64,000 nt of DNA from positions 3,472,001 through 3,536,000 of the forward strand of contig NC_014550.1 of assembly GCF_000197735.1 (NCBI RefSeq), given 5' to 3'. The notes under the pieces are model-generated. The model made no database searches. It was not told where the DNA came from and saw only the letters and a list, made by a program, of their open reading frames with translations. Made by a program: the position numbers and the translations under genes. Every line of letters begins with the position of its first letter. Within the stretch, counting starts at the first letter, position 1. Below are positions 45,142 to 53,956 of this stretch, piece by piece. The DNA is from Glutamicibacter arilaitensis Re117. GTDB lineage: Bacteria; Actinomycetota; Actinomycetes; Actinomycetales; Micrococcaceae.

Positions 45142-45545
45142 CCCTGACTTGGACCGCATATGGATTAATGGACTCTGACCGGCAGCTCACAAAAGAATCT
45201 TTCCAAAACCGACCGGAATTCCATTGCCTGACCTACCTGTTGCATAGTTCCTGCCGGGTTATGCGGCTCTATCCCAGATTTTCCAGCAACACCAAAGAAC
45301 CTGTTTCAGAGGGGAGACGGAAGCCCGGCTGGTAGGAAGCCGAAACACACAAGGCCAGCAACAGCGGAAGTTGCTGGGCCAGCGACTATTCAGGTCCGAA
45401 AGCCGGAGGGTTAGCCGGAAATCCCGATCATGATGACAATAATTCTTGCCATGTCGATGAATGCGGGAACCGAGTTCATCCAGACCAGCTGGACGGTTTT
45501 GATCCCGAACTTCTTCTTCCGCGCGATAACGTCCTGGGCGAGGCC
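45142..45545 (+). pseudogene. Decayed copy of a pheC-like gene
   Basis: Bases 45142-45217 align without gaps to 55601-55676, the leader and start of the intact pheC-like gene, with most positions equal; the start ATG is CTG here. Similarity continues at a lower level, and near 45468 the plus strand reads T-E-F-I-Q-T-S-W-T-V-L-I-P-N-F against P-E-F-I-Q-T-S-W-K-D-L-M-P-D-F of the intact protein. Roughly the N-terminal third is left. It marks the left edge of the accessory block. Confidence 0.65.
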
Positions 45546-45622
45546 TGCATGTGCAGGTAACGCATTAAGAACCACTCTGGGATCGTGGAATTTCATAATA
45601 GTTGCCCCATACCCGCTACAGT

Positions 45623-45637
45623 GGAAACCACCTTTCC
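45623..45637. promoter_or_regulatory. Palindrome before the IclR gene
   Basis: GGAAACCACCTTTCC is an interrupted palindrome 23 bases before the IclR start. It shares TGGAAAC with the inverted repeat upstream of pyrD, so both may be IclR sites. Confidence 0.3.
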
Positions 45638-45660
45638 GGTGGACGGTAACGGAGGAAGAC

Positions 45661-46422
45661 ATGCAGGTAGTGGTCCGATCACTCGAAGTACTGAGGATCT
45701 TGGCACGATCCCCGAAGGGAATGACTCTTGGGGAAATCAGCGATCGGCTCGACCTGCCCGTCGCCAGTGCGCACAGAACAGCGGCAGTGCTCGAACGCGA
45801 GCGATTCATTACGCGTTCCGCCACCAATAGGCGTTATTTTCTGGGTCCGGCTGTCTTAGAGCTTGTCCAGTCAGATTACTCTCGCGAATCTCCACTCGTG
45901 ACCGCGCATAAGGCGGTCGCAGAAGCAAGCAGGCTCAGCGGCGAAACTGTCTTCCTTTCAGAGTTCTCCGGCGACAAAGTCGTGTGTCTTGCGCTGTCCG
46001 AATCCAGATATCCTTTGCGTCTCTATGTACGAGTAGGGCAGACGATGCCATTACATGCTGCCGCAGCCGCGCGCACGCTGCTAGCGTGGCAGCAGCCAGA
46101 AACCGTGCAGAAATTGCTGTCAAATTCCGAGCTGACTCCATTTACGCCCGACACCCCTAGCACGATTAATGCGGTAATGGATCATTTGGCGGCCATCAGA
46201 GCCACGGGCTATGACATTTGCGAGTCGGAACTGGACGAGAACGTTTGGGCAGTTTCCGCGCCAGTTAGATCCTCCACTGGCCAAGTTGTCGCTTCAATAA
46301 CCCTGGCTTCGCCGACGCAGCGAATGGCACGAGCCGATATTCGAGATGAGGCTGTACGGCTCACTTTGGCCGCTGCGCATGAAATGGCATCCGATCTGGG
46401 CTATGAAGAACCAGAGACCTAG
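45661..46422 (+). CDS. IclR-family transcriptional regulator
   Basis: 253 residues from ATG at 45661 (GGAGG upstream). N-terminal winged helix (V-V-R-S-L-E-V-L-R-I-L-A-R-S-P-K-G-M-T-L, then L-P-V-A-S-A-H-R-T) and a C-terminal GAF-like effector domain with R-V-G-Q-T-M-P-L-H-A-A-A-A-A-R. IclR proteins sense small carboxylates and control catabolic operons. Being directly upstream of the orotate-type operon, it is its likely regulator, perhaps sensing orotate or dihydroorotate. Confidence 0.85.
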   Translation: MQVVVRSLEVLRILARSPKGMTLGEISDRLDLPVASAHRTAAVLERERFITRSATNRRYFLGPAVLELVQSDYSRESPLVTAHKAVAEASRLSGETVFLSEFSGDKVVCLALSESRYPLRLYVRVGQTMPLHAAAAARTLLAWQQPETVQKLLSNSELTPFTPDTPSTINAVMDHLAAIRATGYDICESELDENVWAVSAPVRSSTGQVVASITLASPTQRMARADIRDEAVRLTLAAAHEMASDLGYEEPET

Positions 46423-47100
46423 GCATTAGAGAACAGCCCCTATCACGCTGCAGGATTTCCGTATATCGCTCGAATCGCTTGCCGCACACGCAGTTCATCC
46501 TGCCCATTTTGGAAACGCGGATCAAGTATTCCGTCGTGACTGGTTAATGGAATCTGCGTTGGGCCAACCGCCAACACCGCAGGTCTTCCCTCTCCTGAGC
46601 GCACGGTTATTGCGAACAGAAACGATTTGGGCTCTCAGGGTCATCTGCGTTGCTCCACGCGATCACTTCCGGGAATCCATTCCTGCCTCGAACCCGATGC
46701 ATCCACCCCTAGAAACGGGAGCTCCTCCGCTTCTCATGCTCTCGGTAAATCATTCGTGCACTATGACCTCAGCACCTTTATATGAAATGGCATCGTTCAC
46801 TAGCAGCCCTCGCCCGCAAGCATGCAGGCTTCTTTGCGTCATAATTCGGTCAAATTTGATGATCCAAAGACCATATTTGTCAAAGTTTTTTTAATCATCA
46901 TTTTCCACTTCGCATGCCAAAAATCCGTTTGTGTTTTCACCTAGCGGATGAAATGGAAACTTCATCACCCGTTGCGTAGAATTCAGTGAAATGCCGTTCA
47001 TTCAGCGTCGAAATCAACGAAGATCGGGATCTTGACAGGTACTTGTGATGCACCTCATGCTTGTCATAAGTTCACGTCACGGATTAAGGGATTTTGCCAA
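46423..47100. other. Long AT-rich intergenic region with candidate operator
   Basis: About 680 bases with no convincing gene; a 115-codon plus-strand frame inside has no ribosome site or protein-like composition. The last 250 bases are AT-rich. GATGAA (46947-46952) and TTCATC (46961-46966) form an inverted repeat around ATGGAAAC. The promoter of the following operon must lie here. Confidence 0.45.
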
Positions 47101-48090
47101 ATGGAAAATGAGGTTTTACTCGACAGCCCGTCGAGCTGCGAAAAGAAGCACGCGACTGATGCTGGGGCGGATTTATCAATCGCCCTGGGCGAGCTTTCTC
47201 TGGCTAATCCGATCATGCCGGCATCGGGTTGCTTCGGACCTGAGCTTGCTCCGTTCCTCGCTTTCGACCAGCTTGGAGCGGTGGTGACCAAAACAGTCTT
47301 TTCAGTGCATCGAGCCGGGAATCCAGCCCATCGATTGACTGAAACGGAATTTGGAATGCTCAACAGTGTGGGTATTCCAAGTCTGGGCAGCGAGGGGTTT
47401 AGAAATGGGCTTCTCAAGGAATACCAGGCTAGCGGAACTCGCGTTGTAGTCAGCATTGGTGGCCTCTTCACCCAAGAGTATTTCACGGTTGCCGAGGAGC
47501 TGGGCCAGGAAGACGTCGACGCTTTCGAGGTGAATGTTTCATGTCCAAATTTGGAACATGATGGCTTGCCGATCGGAACCTCTCCCGACCGAGTTTTCGA
47601 AGTGATTCAGGGAATCCGCAAACATACTGATCATCCCTTATTCGTCAAGCTCACCCCCACGGTCAACTCGATAGGAGAAATAGCAAAAGCTGCGGAAGAT
47701 GCTGGTGCAACTGCGGTAACTGTAGCTAACAGCTTTTCGGGTCTAGCTATCGACGCCCCGCGGCGGAAAAGCGTATTGGGCAGTGGAGCCGGCGGATACA
47801 CCGGCCCGGCCGTCAAGCCCTTGGCACTGAAGTTAGTGCGGGATGCTGCGCAGGCAGTCACCATTCCTGTCATCGGATGCGGCGGAATCACCACATCGCG
47901 GGACGTTGCTGAATTCATGATCGCAGGTGCGACTGCAATTCAGGTAGGGACAGCAACATTTACGCGGCCCACGGCAATGGGTGAAATTCTTGCTGGATTA
48001 GATGCTCTTTGCCACCAATTGAAGGTTTCCAAGCTCTCGGATCTAATCGGAACCCTTGACACCCCTATTCCCTCCCGGAGGCTAGCATGA
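47101..48090 (+). CDS. pyrD: Dihydroorotate dehydrogenase, class 1B catalytic subunit (likely orotate reductase)
   Basis: 329 residues. FMN barrel interconverting orotate and dihydroorotate. Class 1 motif F-E-V-N-V-S-C-P-N-L-E-H-D-G has catalytic Cys148; A-V-T-V-A-N-S-F-S-G-L-A-I-D, G-G-Y-T-G-P-A-V-K-P and the phosphate loop I-G-C-G-G-I-T-T point to class 1B, which works with PyrK and NAD(H). High-GC actinobacteria normally make pyrimidines with class 2 PyrD, so this enzyme is probably catabolic. ATG at 47101 has a weak site (AAGGGAT); TTG at 47032 is possible. Ends in an ATGA overlap with the transporter gene. Confidence 0.85.
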   Translation: MENEVLLDSPSSCEKKHATDAGADLSIALGELSLANPIMPASGCFGPELAPFLAFDQLGAVVTKTVFSVHRAGNPAHRLTETEFGMLNSVGIPSLGSEGFRNGLLKEYQASGTRVVVSIGGLFTQEYFTVAEELGQEDVDAFEVNVSCPNLEHDGLPIGTSPDRVFEVIQGIRKHTDHPLFVKLTPTVNSIGEIAKAAEDAGATAVTVANSFSGLAIDAPRRKSVLGSGAGGYTGPAVKPLALKLVRDAAQAVTIPVIGCGGITTSRDVAEFMIAGATAIQVGTATFTRPTAMGEILAGLDALCHQLKVSKLSDLIGTLDTPIPSRRLA

Positions 48091-49361
48091 CAAATAATCA
48101 CCTGACTTCTGATCTCAAAGCGAGGCGAGGCAAGTCGTCCAACAGAACGGACGAGGAACGCTACGGACGCAAGGCCGTCTTCGCTTCCGCCATCGGCTAC
48201 GGACTAGATGGTTTCGATCTCTTGATCCTCAGCTTTGCCTTGTCGGGAATTATCGCAACTTTCGGGCTTACGGACATTGAAGCAGGGTCTCTTCACACTA
48301 TTACCTTGCTGGGCGCGGTTCTGGGAGGCATTGTCTTTGGCGTTTTGGCCGACAGGTTTGGCCGCGTAAAGATGTTGACCTACTCGGTAGTGCTCTTTGC
48401 GCTCTTTACGGGTTTGTCAGCCGTTGCCACTGGATTCGCGGATCTTGCGGCATACCGATTCATTGCAGGCATAGGTATCGGCGGTGAATTCGGCATTGGC
48501 ATGACGCTAGCGGCAGAAGCCGTGCCAGCGAAGATGCGTGCTCGCGCTACTTCCTGGGTGGCGATCGGTTTCCAATTCGGTGTACTCGCCGCCGCCATAC
48601 TTTCGGCACCTGTCATCAGCGTATTTGGCTGGCGCGGACTTTTCGTTATCGGAGCCGTCCCCGCGATCGTCGCAATCGTCCTGCGAAAGCGCTTGCACGA
48701 ACCCCCGAAATTCCTCGAAAAAGTCCACAATGATGGTCAGAACTCGCAAACTAAGGCCAAGTCCAACCCATTGCGTCTGCTAGTAGGCAGCAAGAAAGCT
48801 GTACGGATCACGCTAGCCATGATCATCCTGACGTCTGTTCAGAATTTTGGATATTTCGGAATCATGAGTTGGCTTCCTCGATACCTTAATACGCAGTTCA
48901 ACCTCAATTTGATGAGTTCTTCCATTTGGACGGCAGTAACCGTTGTTGGCATGATGTCCGGAATCCTCGTCTTCGGCCAACTAGCTGATCGAATTGGCCG
49001 ACGCAAGACTTTCTGGATATTCCAAATTGGCGCGGCAGTTTCCGTTCTAGCCTACAGCCAGATGACCGACGCAACCTTGCTGCTCATAGGCGGCTTCGTC
49101 ATGGGTGCCTTTGCCAATGGCATGCTCGGCGGCTATGGCGCTCTCATGGCCGAGTTGTATCCAACTGAGGCTCGGGCCACCGCACAGAATGTTCTATTCA
49201 ACATCGGCCGCGGTATCGGTGGTTTTGCCCCAATCGTGATCGCACTCATCGCATCCCAGTACGGTTTCGCTTTCGCTCTGGGGCTTCTGCCAGCAATCTA
49301 TCTTCTTGCTTTCCTCACCATGTTCCTCGTCCCCGAACGCAGCGGAGCAGAACTCAACTAA
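48087..49361 (+). CDS. MFS transporter, aromatic-acid:proton symporter type (candidate orotate uptake)
   Basis: 424 residues, twelve predicted helices. G-Y-G-L-D-G-F-D-L-L-I in helix 1 is the hallmark of the AAHS branch (4-hydroxybenzoate, benzoate and similar carboxylates), with D-R-F-G-R-V-K after helix 2 and G-G-E-F-G-I-G in helix 4. Overlap with pyrD makes it part of the operon. Orotate, a planar heteroaromatic carboxylate, fits this family; the substrate is inferred. Confidence 0.82.
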   Translation: MTNNHLTSDLKARRGKSSNRTDEERYGRKAVFASAIGYGLDGFDLLILSFALSGIIATFGLTDIEAGSLHTITLLGAVLGGIVFGVLADRFGRVKMLTYSVVLFALFTGLSAVATGFADLAAYRFIAGIGIGGEFGIGMTLAAEAVPAKMRARATSWVAIGFQFGVLAAAILSAPVISVFGWRGLFVIGAVPAIVAIVLRKRLHEPPKFLEKVHNDGQNSQTKAKSNPLRLLVGSKKAVRITLAMIILTSVQNFGYFGIMSWLPRYLNTQFNLNLMSSSIWTAVTVVGMMSGILVFGQLADRIGRRKTFWIFQIGAAVSVLAYSQMTDATLLLIGGFVMGAFANGMLGGYGALMAELYPTEARATAQNVLFNIGRGIGGFAPIVIALIASQYGFAFALGLLPAIYLLAFLTMFLVPERSGAELN

Positions 49362-49419
49362 GCCCGACAGGCCGCAAGTGCATGCGGCATTCTTCGCGCC
49401 CTCAGGCAAAGGAAAACCA

Positions 49420-49947
49420 ATGACCACGCTCTCAACAACTACTCCGCCAGAAATTGTCCAAGACAGCTCCGAGCAGCGGCTGGATCTATTGGCCGATTTG
49501 AAAGCCCTGCGACCAACCGAAGGAGACCTGCCGGACGCTCGCTTGGCCCTTCATCGTCCAGCAATATTACGACGTCTCGCGGAATCCCTTGCTGCCCGTA
49601 TTCCTGCAGGCGTTGACCGTCTCGTAGCCCAGTCAGGGACAGATGCCATTCTCGCCACTGCGGTATCGCTGCACAGCGGCATCGCCTTCGCACTGGTAGA
49701 TCTCGCTAACCCCGAGATCTTAGGAGAAATGCACCGATCTGAACGAACTCTACTTATCGGATTCGAACTGGACGCAAATACGCCTGGCCTCCTAGCCATC
49801 CTCCAGGCATCCGGAACAGCGCCGGAAATGAGCTTGCACGTTCTCGATACCCGGTACTCGCAGACAGCATCTCCGGACTTGACTACCCACACGCTGTTCG
49901 ACTTCACTGAACTCTCACACCCTATCCAGGAGAGACACCATGACTGA
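49420..49947 (+). CDS. PRTase-like small protein 1 (unknown function)
   Basis: 175 residues from ATG at 49420. Residues 45-145 follow the order of a type I phosphoribosyltransferase (orotate PRTase-like): helix L-A-E-S-L-A-A-R-I, then V-D-R-L-V-A-Q-S-G-T-D-A, a strand G-I-A-F-A-L-V-D, and R-T-L-L-I-G-F-E-L-D-A-N-T-P-G where PRTases have the acidic PRPP loop (V-D-D-x-x-T-T-G). The two aspartates and T-T-G are missing, so it is unlikely to use PRPP. Lies between transporter and amidohydrolase and overlaps the next gene, a divergent sibling. Confidence 0.6.
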   Translation: MTTLSTTTPPEIVQDSSEQRLDLLADLKALRPTEGDLPDARLALHRPAILRRLAESLAARIPAGVDRLVAQSGTDAILATAVSLHSGIAFALVDLANPEILGEMHRSERTLLIGFELDANTPGLLAILQASGTAPEMSLHVLDTRYSQTASPDLTTHTLFDFTELSHPIQERHHD

Positions 49948-50443
49948 CAACACCGCAAGCATTCTCGAATTCGCACACACCCTCGCCCAACCAGCTGAGG
50001 CCAGCAAGATGACCTCTGTCCAAGCACCCACCGTCGCTGAACTTCTGGGAAAGGAACTGGCATCGGCCTTGGGTTCCTCCCCTATCTCCACAGTGGTGGT
50101 CTGGGACCAGATCGAGTCTGCAGTTCTTGGCCACGTCGTGGCCCGGGAACTGGATGCTGAATTAATTTACGCCTTCTCAGTTGAGGGTTCACTCGGCCTG
50201 TCCGCAGAGCTCCGCTCCGATTCACGAGTGGCCCTGATCAGCTACGACTGGTCCGAGCTCCATGGCCTAAGCGCTTTGGCCAGTTTCGTAGAGTCAAAGG
50301 GAGCAACAGTCCTCAGCGTCGGCTCGGTCATTTCTGAACCCAATCTAGAAATCGCAGCCGGAATCAAAACGCATGCCCTAACCGGCAGCCAACTTGAAAT
50401 ACCAGACTCATTAAAGGAACAACATGTCGTCGACAACGGCTGA
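49940..50443 (+). CDS. PRTase-like small protein 2 (unknown function)
   Basis: 167 residues. The ATG at 49940 overlaps the previous stop by eight bases. Same layout as its neighbour: L-G-K-E-L-A-S-A-L, then S-T-V-V-V-W-D-Q-I-E-S-A-V-L-G-H-V-V-A, and R-V-A-L-I-S-Y-D-W-S-E-L-H-G-L-S at the PRPP-loop position, again without D-D and T-T-G. G-A-T-V-L-S-V-G-S-V-I follows, as in PRTases. The pair may form a heterodimer that binds orotate or a nucleotide, perhaps as sensor or channelling partner. Confidence 0.6.
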   Translation: MTDNTASILEFAHTLAQPAEASKMTSVQAPTVAELLGKELASALGSSPISTVVVWDQIESAVLGHVVARELDAELIYAFSVEGSLGLSAELRSDSRVALISYDWSELHGLSALASFVESKGATVLSVGSVISEPNLEIAAGIKTHALTGSQLEIPDSLKEQHVVDNG

Positions 50444-51725
50444 AACAACTGGAGCCCTTTCGGAGTTCGCCGCTGAGCGGGTCCAATCGCACATTGAGGC
50501 ATTTGCTTCCGTGTGCGAACCCGCCAGCGGTCCCGGGATCACCCGGCTGGGCTACAGCGCCCTAGAACGCAAGGCCCACGAAATCTTCCAGTCCTATATG
50601 GCGGGCCTAGGCTTAGAGGTAAGCACTGACGCTGCAGGGAATTCAATAGCGGAATTACCGGGCCAGGATCCTTCGCTACCCGCCATAGGTACTGGCTCCC
50701 ACCTTGACAGCGTCCCGAATGGTGGCGCCTTCGACGGCATCGCCGGCGTCGTAGCCGCGATGGAAGTTGCCAGAACGTTGAGCACGGCAAGTCAACCGCC
50801 GCGCCACCCCATCCGATTCGTGGCTTTCGCCGCAGAAGAGGGAGCCAGATTCGGCCAAGCCTGCACCGGAAGCCGTATCATATCCGGACTGACCAAGGCC
50901 AGGGATCTGCCGGCATTATTGGATCAGGACGGAATTAGTGTCGCTCAGGCCATGGCGGCCCTCGGTATCGATCCTCTTGCAGTTGAGAAAGCCCAATGGA
51001 ATCCAGACGACTGGGCCGGTTTCATAGAGCTGCATATCGAGCAAGGAAGCGTGCTCACCGACGCCGGCATGCCAATCGGAGTCGTTGACCTGATCTCCGG
51101 AAGCACGCGCATTAAAATCGAGATCAAGGGGCGTGCTTCGCACACAGGCGGAACCCCGATGCACCTTCGTGCAGATGCTCTAGCGGCAGCCTCCGAAATC
51201 GTGCTGGCGGCAGAGTCCCTTGCAAACGACCCAGGTCACCACGGGACACGCATCACGGTCGGAAAGATGGACGTATTCCCGGGTTCGATAACCACTATCC
51301 CGGGAGAATGCCAGCTTCACATTGACGTGAGGGATACGGACCCCGCGCGCCAACGCGTGTCCACATCAGAATTGATTTCACGTGCATACGATATCGCGAG
51401 TTCCCGGAAAACCGAGATCAATGTTGAAATACTCGCAGATGCTTCTCCAGTGATTCTGCCCATTGCGATCCGCAACGCAATTACGACTTCAGCAGCATCA
51501 CAAGGTATTGAGTATCGGGTAATGCCCTCAGGGGCCAGCCACGACACCCAGATGATCAACCATGTTTGCCCTAGCGGAATGATCTTTGTCCCCAGCCAGA
51601 ACCATGGTGTAAGCCATTCACCGGACGAGCTGACAACCTATTCTGATCTTGCCGTAGGCATCGATCTCCTCACAGTGAGCTTGCGAGAGCTCGATAGTTC
51701 CCTCAACACCCAAAATTCCCACTAG
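50424..51725 (+). CDS. M20 N-carbamoyl amino-acid amidohydrolase (candidate ureidosuccinase)
   Basis: 433 residues, AllC/HyuC branch of M20. ATG at 50424 with AAAGGAA, overlapping the previous gene by 20 bp. Metal ligands: G-S-H-L-D-S-V (His93), G-G-A-F-D-G-I (Asp104), A-E-E-G-A-R-F (Glu138-139), L-H-I-E-Q-G and a late histidine (S-H-D-T-Q). The family hydrolyses N-carbamoyl amino acids or allantoate. Among pyrD, pyrK, dihydroorotase and aspartase the fitting substrate is N-carbamoyl-L-aspartate, giving aspartate, CO2 and ammonia. Confidence 0.82.
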   Translation: MSSTTAETTGALSEFAAERVQSHIEAFASVCEPASGPGITRLGYSALERKAHEIFQSYMAGLGLEVSTDAAGNSIAELPGQDPSLPAIGTGSHLDSVPNGGAFDGIAGVVAAMEVARTLSTASQPPRHPIRFVAFAAEEGARFGQACTGSRIISGLTKARDLPALLDQDGISVAQAMAALGIDPLAVEKAQWNPDDWAGFIELHIEQGSVLTDAGMPIGVVDLISGSTRIKIEIKGRASHTGGTPMHLRADALAAASEIVLAAESLANDPGHHGTRITVGKMDVFPGSITTIPGECQLHIDVRDTDPARQRVSTSELISRAYDIASSRKTEINVEILADASPVILPIAIRNAITTSAASQGIEYRVMPSGASHDTQMINHVCPSGMIFVPSQNHGVSHSPDELTTYSDLAVGIDLLTVSLRELDSSLNTQNSH

Positions 51726-51734
51726 GAGCTTGCC

Positions 51735-52634
51735 ATGTCCACAACTTCTAACGTGCCCGTGCTCAGCCCGGACAATGCTCCCTGCGCCGACGGCTGGGAA
51801 CTGGCCAAATTGCCACGCAAACCACGCCCACGAGCCACCGCCGGTCATTATCAGGTCATAGACCATCGTCCGCTCGGGGACCGCTACATGGCCCTCACGC
51901 TGCATGCCCCCGCTATAGCCGAGTCTGCTCAACCAGGCCAATTTCTGATGTTGACCGCTGCCCGCAAGGGTGAAGCCACGCCTGCTTTGCCACGACCCAT
52001 GGCAATTTACTCTACCGACGATGACAGCGGAAATATCGAAGTTTTCTATGGCGTTGTCGGATCTGGCACAGAACGGCTTAAATCCTTCCGAGTGAGCGAG
52101 GAAATGTTCGTTGTCGGCCCCTTGGGCCGGGCATTTGAAATCGAAGAGAATGTACAGCGCGTTTTGCTTATCGGACGGGGAATCGGCACCTGCTCATTGA
52201 CCACCGTCGCGCAGCATAACGCCAAGCGGAATCTCCAGATCACAGCAGTGACCAGTGCAAGAGACTCTACGGCATTGATTGGCGCGGATTTCTACCGGGA
52301 CAATGGCGCAAAGGTATATGAAGTTACCGATGTCGAAGGCACAAGCACACCAGAAGCGCTATTTGCCACGCTTACCTCTGATCTTGATTCCAATCCCCCA
52401 CAGGTCATCATGACTTGTGGTTCAGAAAGACTCACGAAGTTGTGTGAAGCCCTGGCTTCCCGTTGGGATGCGAAAATCCAAGTCTCTGTGGAGGCCCATA
52501 TGGCCTGCGGCTTGGGCTACTGCCACGGATGCGCTTCAGGGGCTCGCAGTGAAGGAGATGAAAGCCCTCTGATCTGCAACGATGGTCCCGTTTTCTCTTG
52601 GACCCCGGTTTCCCCAGAATTGCAGGTCCCATGA
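51735..52634 (+). CDS. pyrK: Dihydroorotate dehydrogenase electron-transfer subunit
   Basis: 299 residues. FAD site R-P-M-A-I-Y (87-92), nucleotide-binding L-L-I-G-R-G-I-G-T-C-S-L, and a [2Fe-2S] site with Cys258, 263, 266 and 281 in M-A-C-G-L-G-Y-C-H-G-C followed by I-C-N-D-G-P-V-F. PyrK passes electrons between NAD(H) and PyrD FMN. Working with the operon PyrD it could reduce orotate with NADH. An N-terminal extension of about 35 residues is longer than usual. Its stop overlaps the dihydroorotase start (ATGA). It is separated from pyrD by four genes, unlike Firmicute operons. Confidence 0.85.
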   Translation: MSTTSNVPVLSPDNAPCADGWELAKLPRKPRPRATAGHYQVIDHRPLGDRYMALTLHAPAIAESAQPGQFLMLTAARKGEATPALPRPMAIYSTDDDSGNIEVFYGVVGSGTERLKSFRVSEEMFVVGPLGRAFEIEENVQRVLLIGRGIGTCSLTTVAQHNAKRNLQITAVTSARDSTALIGADFYRDNGAKVYEVTDVEGTSTPEALFATLTSDLDSNPPQVIMTCGSERLTKLCEALASRWDAKIQVSVEAHMACGLGYCHGCASGARSEGDESPLICNDGPVFSWTPVSPELQVP

Positions 52635-53956
52635 AAACGGCCGCTGCACACTGGAGCATCGGCTCATCCCTCGGCGACATGATTCTCACCGGCGTCCTTC
52701 CCTATGGTGGCCCGCCAGCTGATGTCCTGATTTCTGATGGAAAGTTCGTTTCTTTCGTTTCCCAGGATCAAGCTCGCAATCCAGAGGCCCAGGTAGTGGA
52801 TTGCCAAGGACTGATCATGATGCCAGGATTCGTCGACCTCCACACCCATCTCAGAGAACCCGGCGGTGAAGCGGCTGAGACCATCTCGACCGGAACACGC
52901 TCGGCGACGGCAGGAGGCTACACCGACGTGTTCGCGATGGCCAATACCGATCCTGTCACGGATTCAGCTGAGCGCGTTCGGAACCTAGTCGCATTAGCCA
53001 ACCTCCATGGTGCGTGCCGTGTACATCCGGTTGGCGCCCTGACGAAAAACTTGGAAGGAAATGAATCCGCTCCCTACGCAGAAATGGCCGCCGCCGGAGC
53101 ACACATTTTTTCAGATGATGGCCGATGCCTTGACAACGCCAATCTCACTCGCCAGGGACTTCAAGCTGTTGCCGCATTTGGCGGAGTTCTTGCTCAGCAT
53201 GCCCAAAGCGCCGATTTGGCAGGTCAAGGACAGATCAATGCCGGTCCAGCTGCCCAATCGACTGGGATTCCGGCGTGGCTGGGAGTTGCCGAAGAAACGA
53301 TTATCGCCAGGGATGCCATCCTGGCCGCAGAAACCGGTGCCCATTTGCACGTTTGCCATATATCGACGCGTCGATCAGCAGACATAGTCCGCTGGGCAAA
53401 ATCGCAAGGTTGGCCGGTTACCGCTGAGGTCACCCCGCATCATCTGTTGCTCTCCGATGAGCTGGCAGCTCTTGCAGATACCCGTTACAAGGTCAACCCG
53501 CCTTTGCGCTCAGTGGATGACGTGCTGGCCTTGCGCGCGGCGTTGCTGGACGGAACCATTGATGCTGTCGCCACTGATCATGCCCCGCACACTGCGGAAA
53601 CAAAAGCCAGAAACTGGTGCGATGCTCCCTTCGGAATGACTGGACTCGAGACCGCACTGTCCGTTGTTGCCAAAGTGCTAGAGGATGCAGAACATCTGGA
53701 TTGGAATCTCGTCGCAGCTGTCATGTCTGAGGCGCCGGCGCGGATAGGCGGTATCAGCGAATTCGCAGGGCGCCCGCTAGCCGTCGGAGAACCTGCCTCA
53801 TTCTGCCTAATTGAAGATCAGCAGTGGACAGTAACTTCTGAAAACCGGTATTCGAAGTCCGATAATAATCCCTTCCGGGGAAATAGTTTCCGCTACAAAG
53901 TTGTAGCGACTGCCCTCGAAGGTCGCCTAGTCCACCTCGCGAATGAAAGCCGTTGA
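52631..53956 (+). CDS. pyrC: Dihydroorotase (type I)
   Basis: 441 residues. Zinc hydrolase interconverting dihydroorotate and N-carbamoyl-aspartate. D-L-H-T-H-L-R-E-P-G (His71, His73), N-T-D-P (substrate side), H-V-C-H-I-S-T, K-V-N-P-P-L-R and A-T-D-H-A-P-H are all present; these distinguish it from hydantoinases. A roughly 15-residue leader precedes the usual start, so M-I-L-T-G at 52679 is an alternative. In this operon it should run in the ring-opening direction. It overlaps the aspartase gene. Confidence 0.85.
   Translation: MKTAAAHWSIGSSLGDMILTGVLPYGGPPADVLISDGKFVSFVSQDQARNPEAQVVDCQGLIMMPGFVDLHTHLREPGGEAAETISTGTRSATAGGYTDVFAMANTDPVTDSAERVRNLVALANLHGACRVHPVGALTKNLEGNESAPYAEMAAAGAHIFSDDGRCLDNANLTRQGLQAVAAFGGVLAQHAQSADLAGQGQINAGPAAQSTGIPAWLGVAEETIIARDAILAAETGAHLHVCHISTRRSADIVRWAKSQGWPVTAEVTPHHLLLSDELAALADTRYKVNPPLRSVDDVLALRAALLDGTIDAVATDHAPHTAETKARNWCDAPFGMTGLETALSVVAKVLEDAEHLDWNLVAAVMSEAPARIGGISEFAGRPLAVGEPASFCLIEDQQWTVTSENRYSKSDNNPFRGNSFRYKVVATALEGRLVHLANESR

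Noticed and set aside
45353..45380. GGCCAGCAAC...GTTGCTGGGCC hairpin as a terminator of the Opp operon
   Set aside because: It lies 250 bp after the operon inside the decayed pheC copy and has no T run; probably chance, though it could not be excluded.
45411..45560. A minus-strand frame ending in a hydrophobic helix, at first taken for a lost permease end
   Set aside because: The plus strand at the same place matches the pheC-like protein (F-I-Q-T-S-W), so the minus frame is its shadow.
46547..46894. A 115-codon plus-strand frame in the gap before pyrD
   Set aside because: No ribosome site, proline- and cysteine-rich odd composition, no family resemblance.
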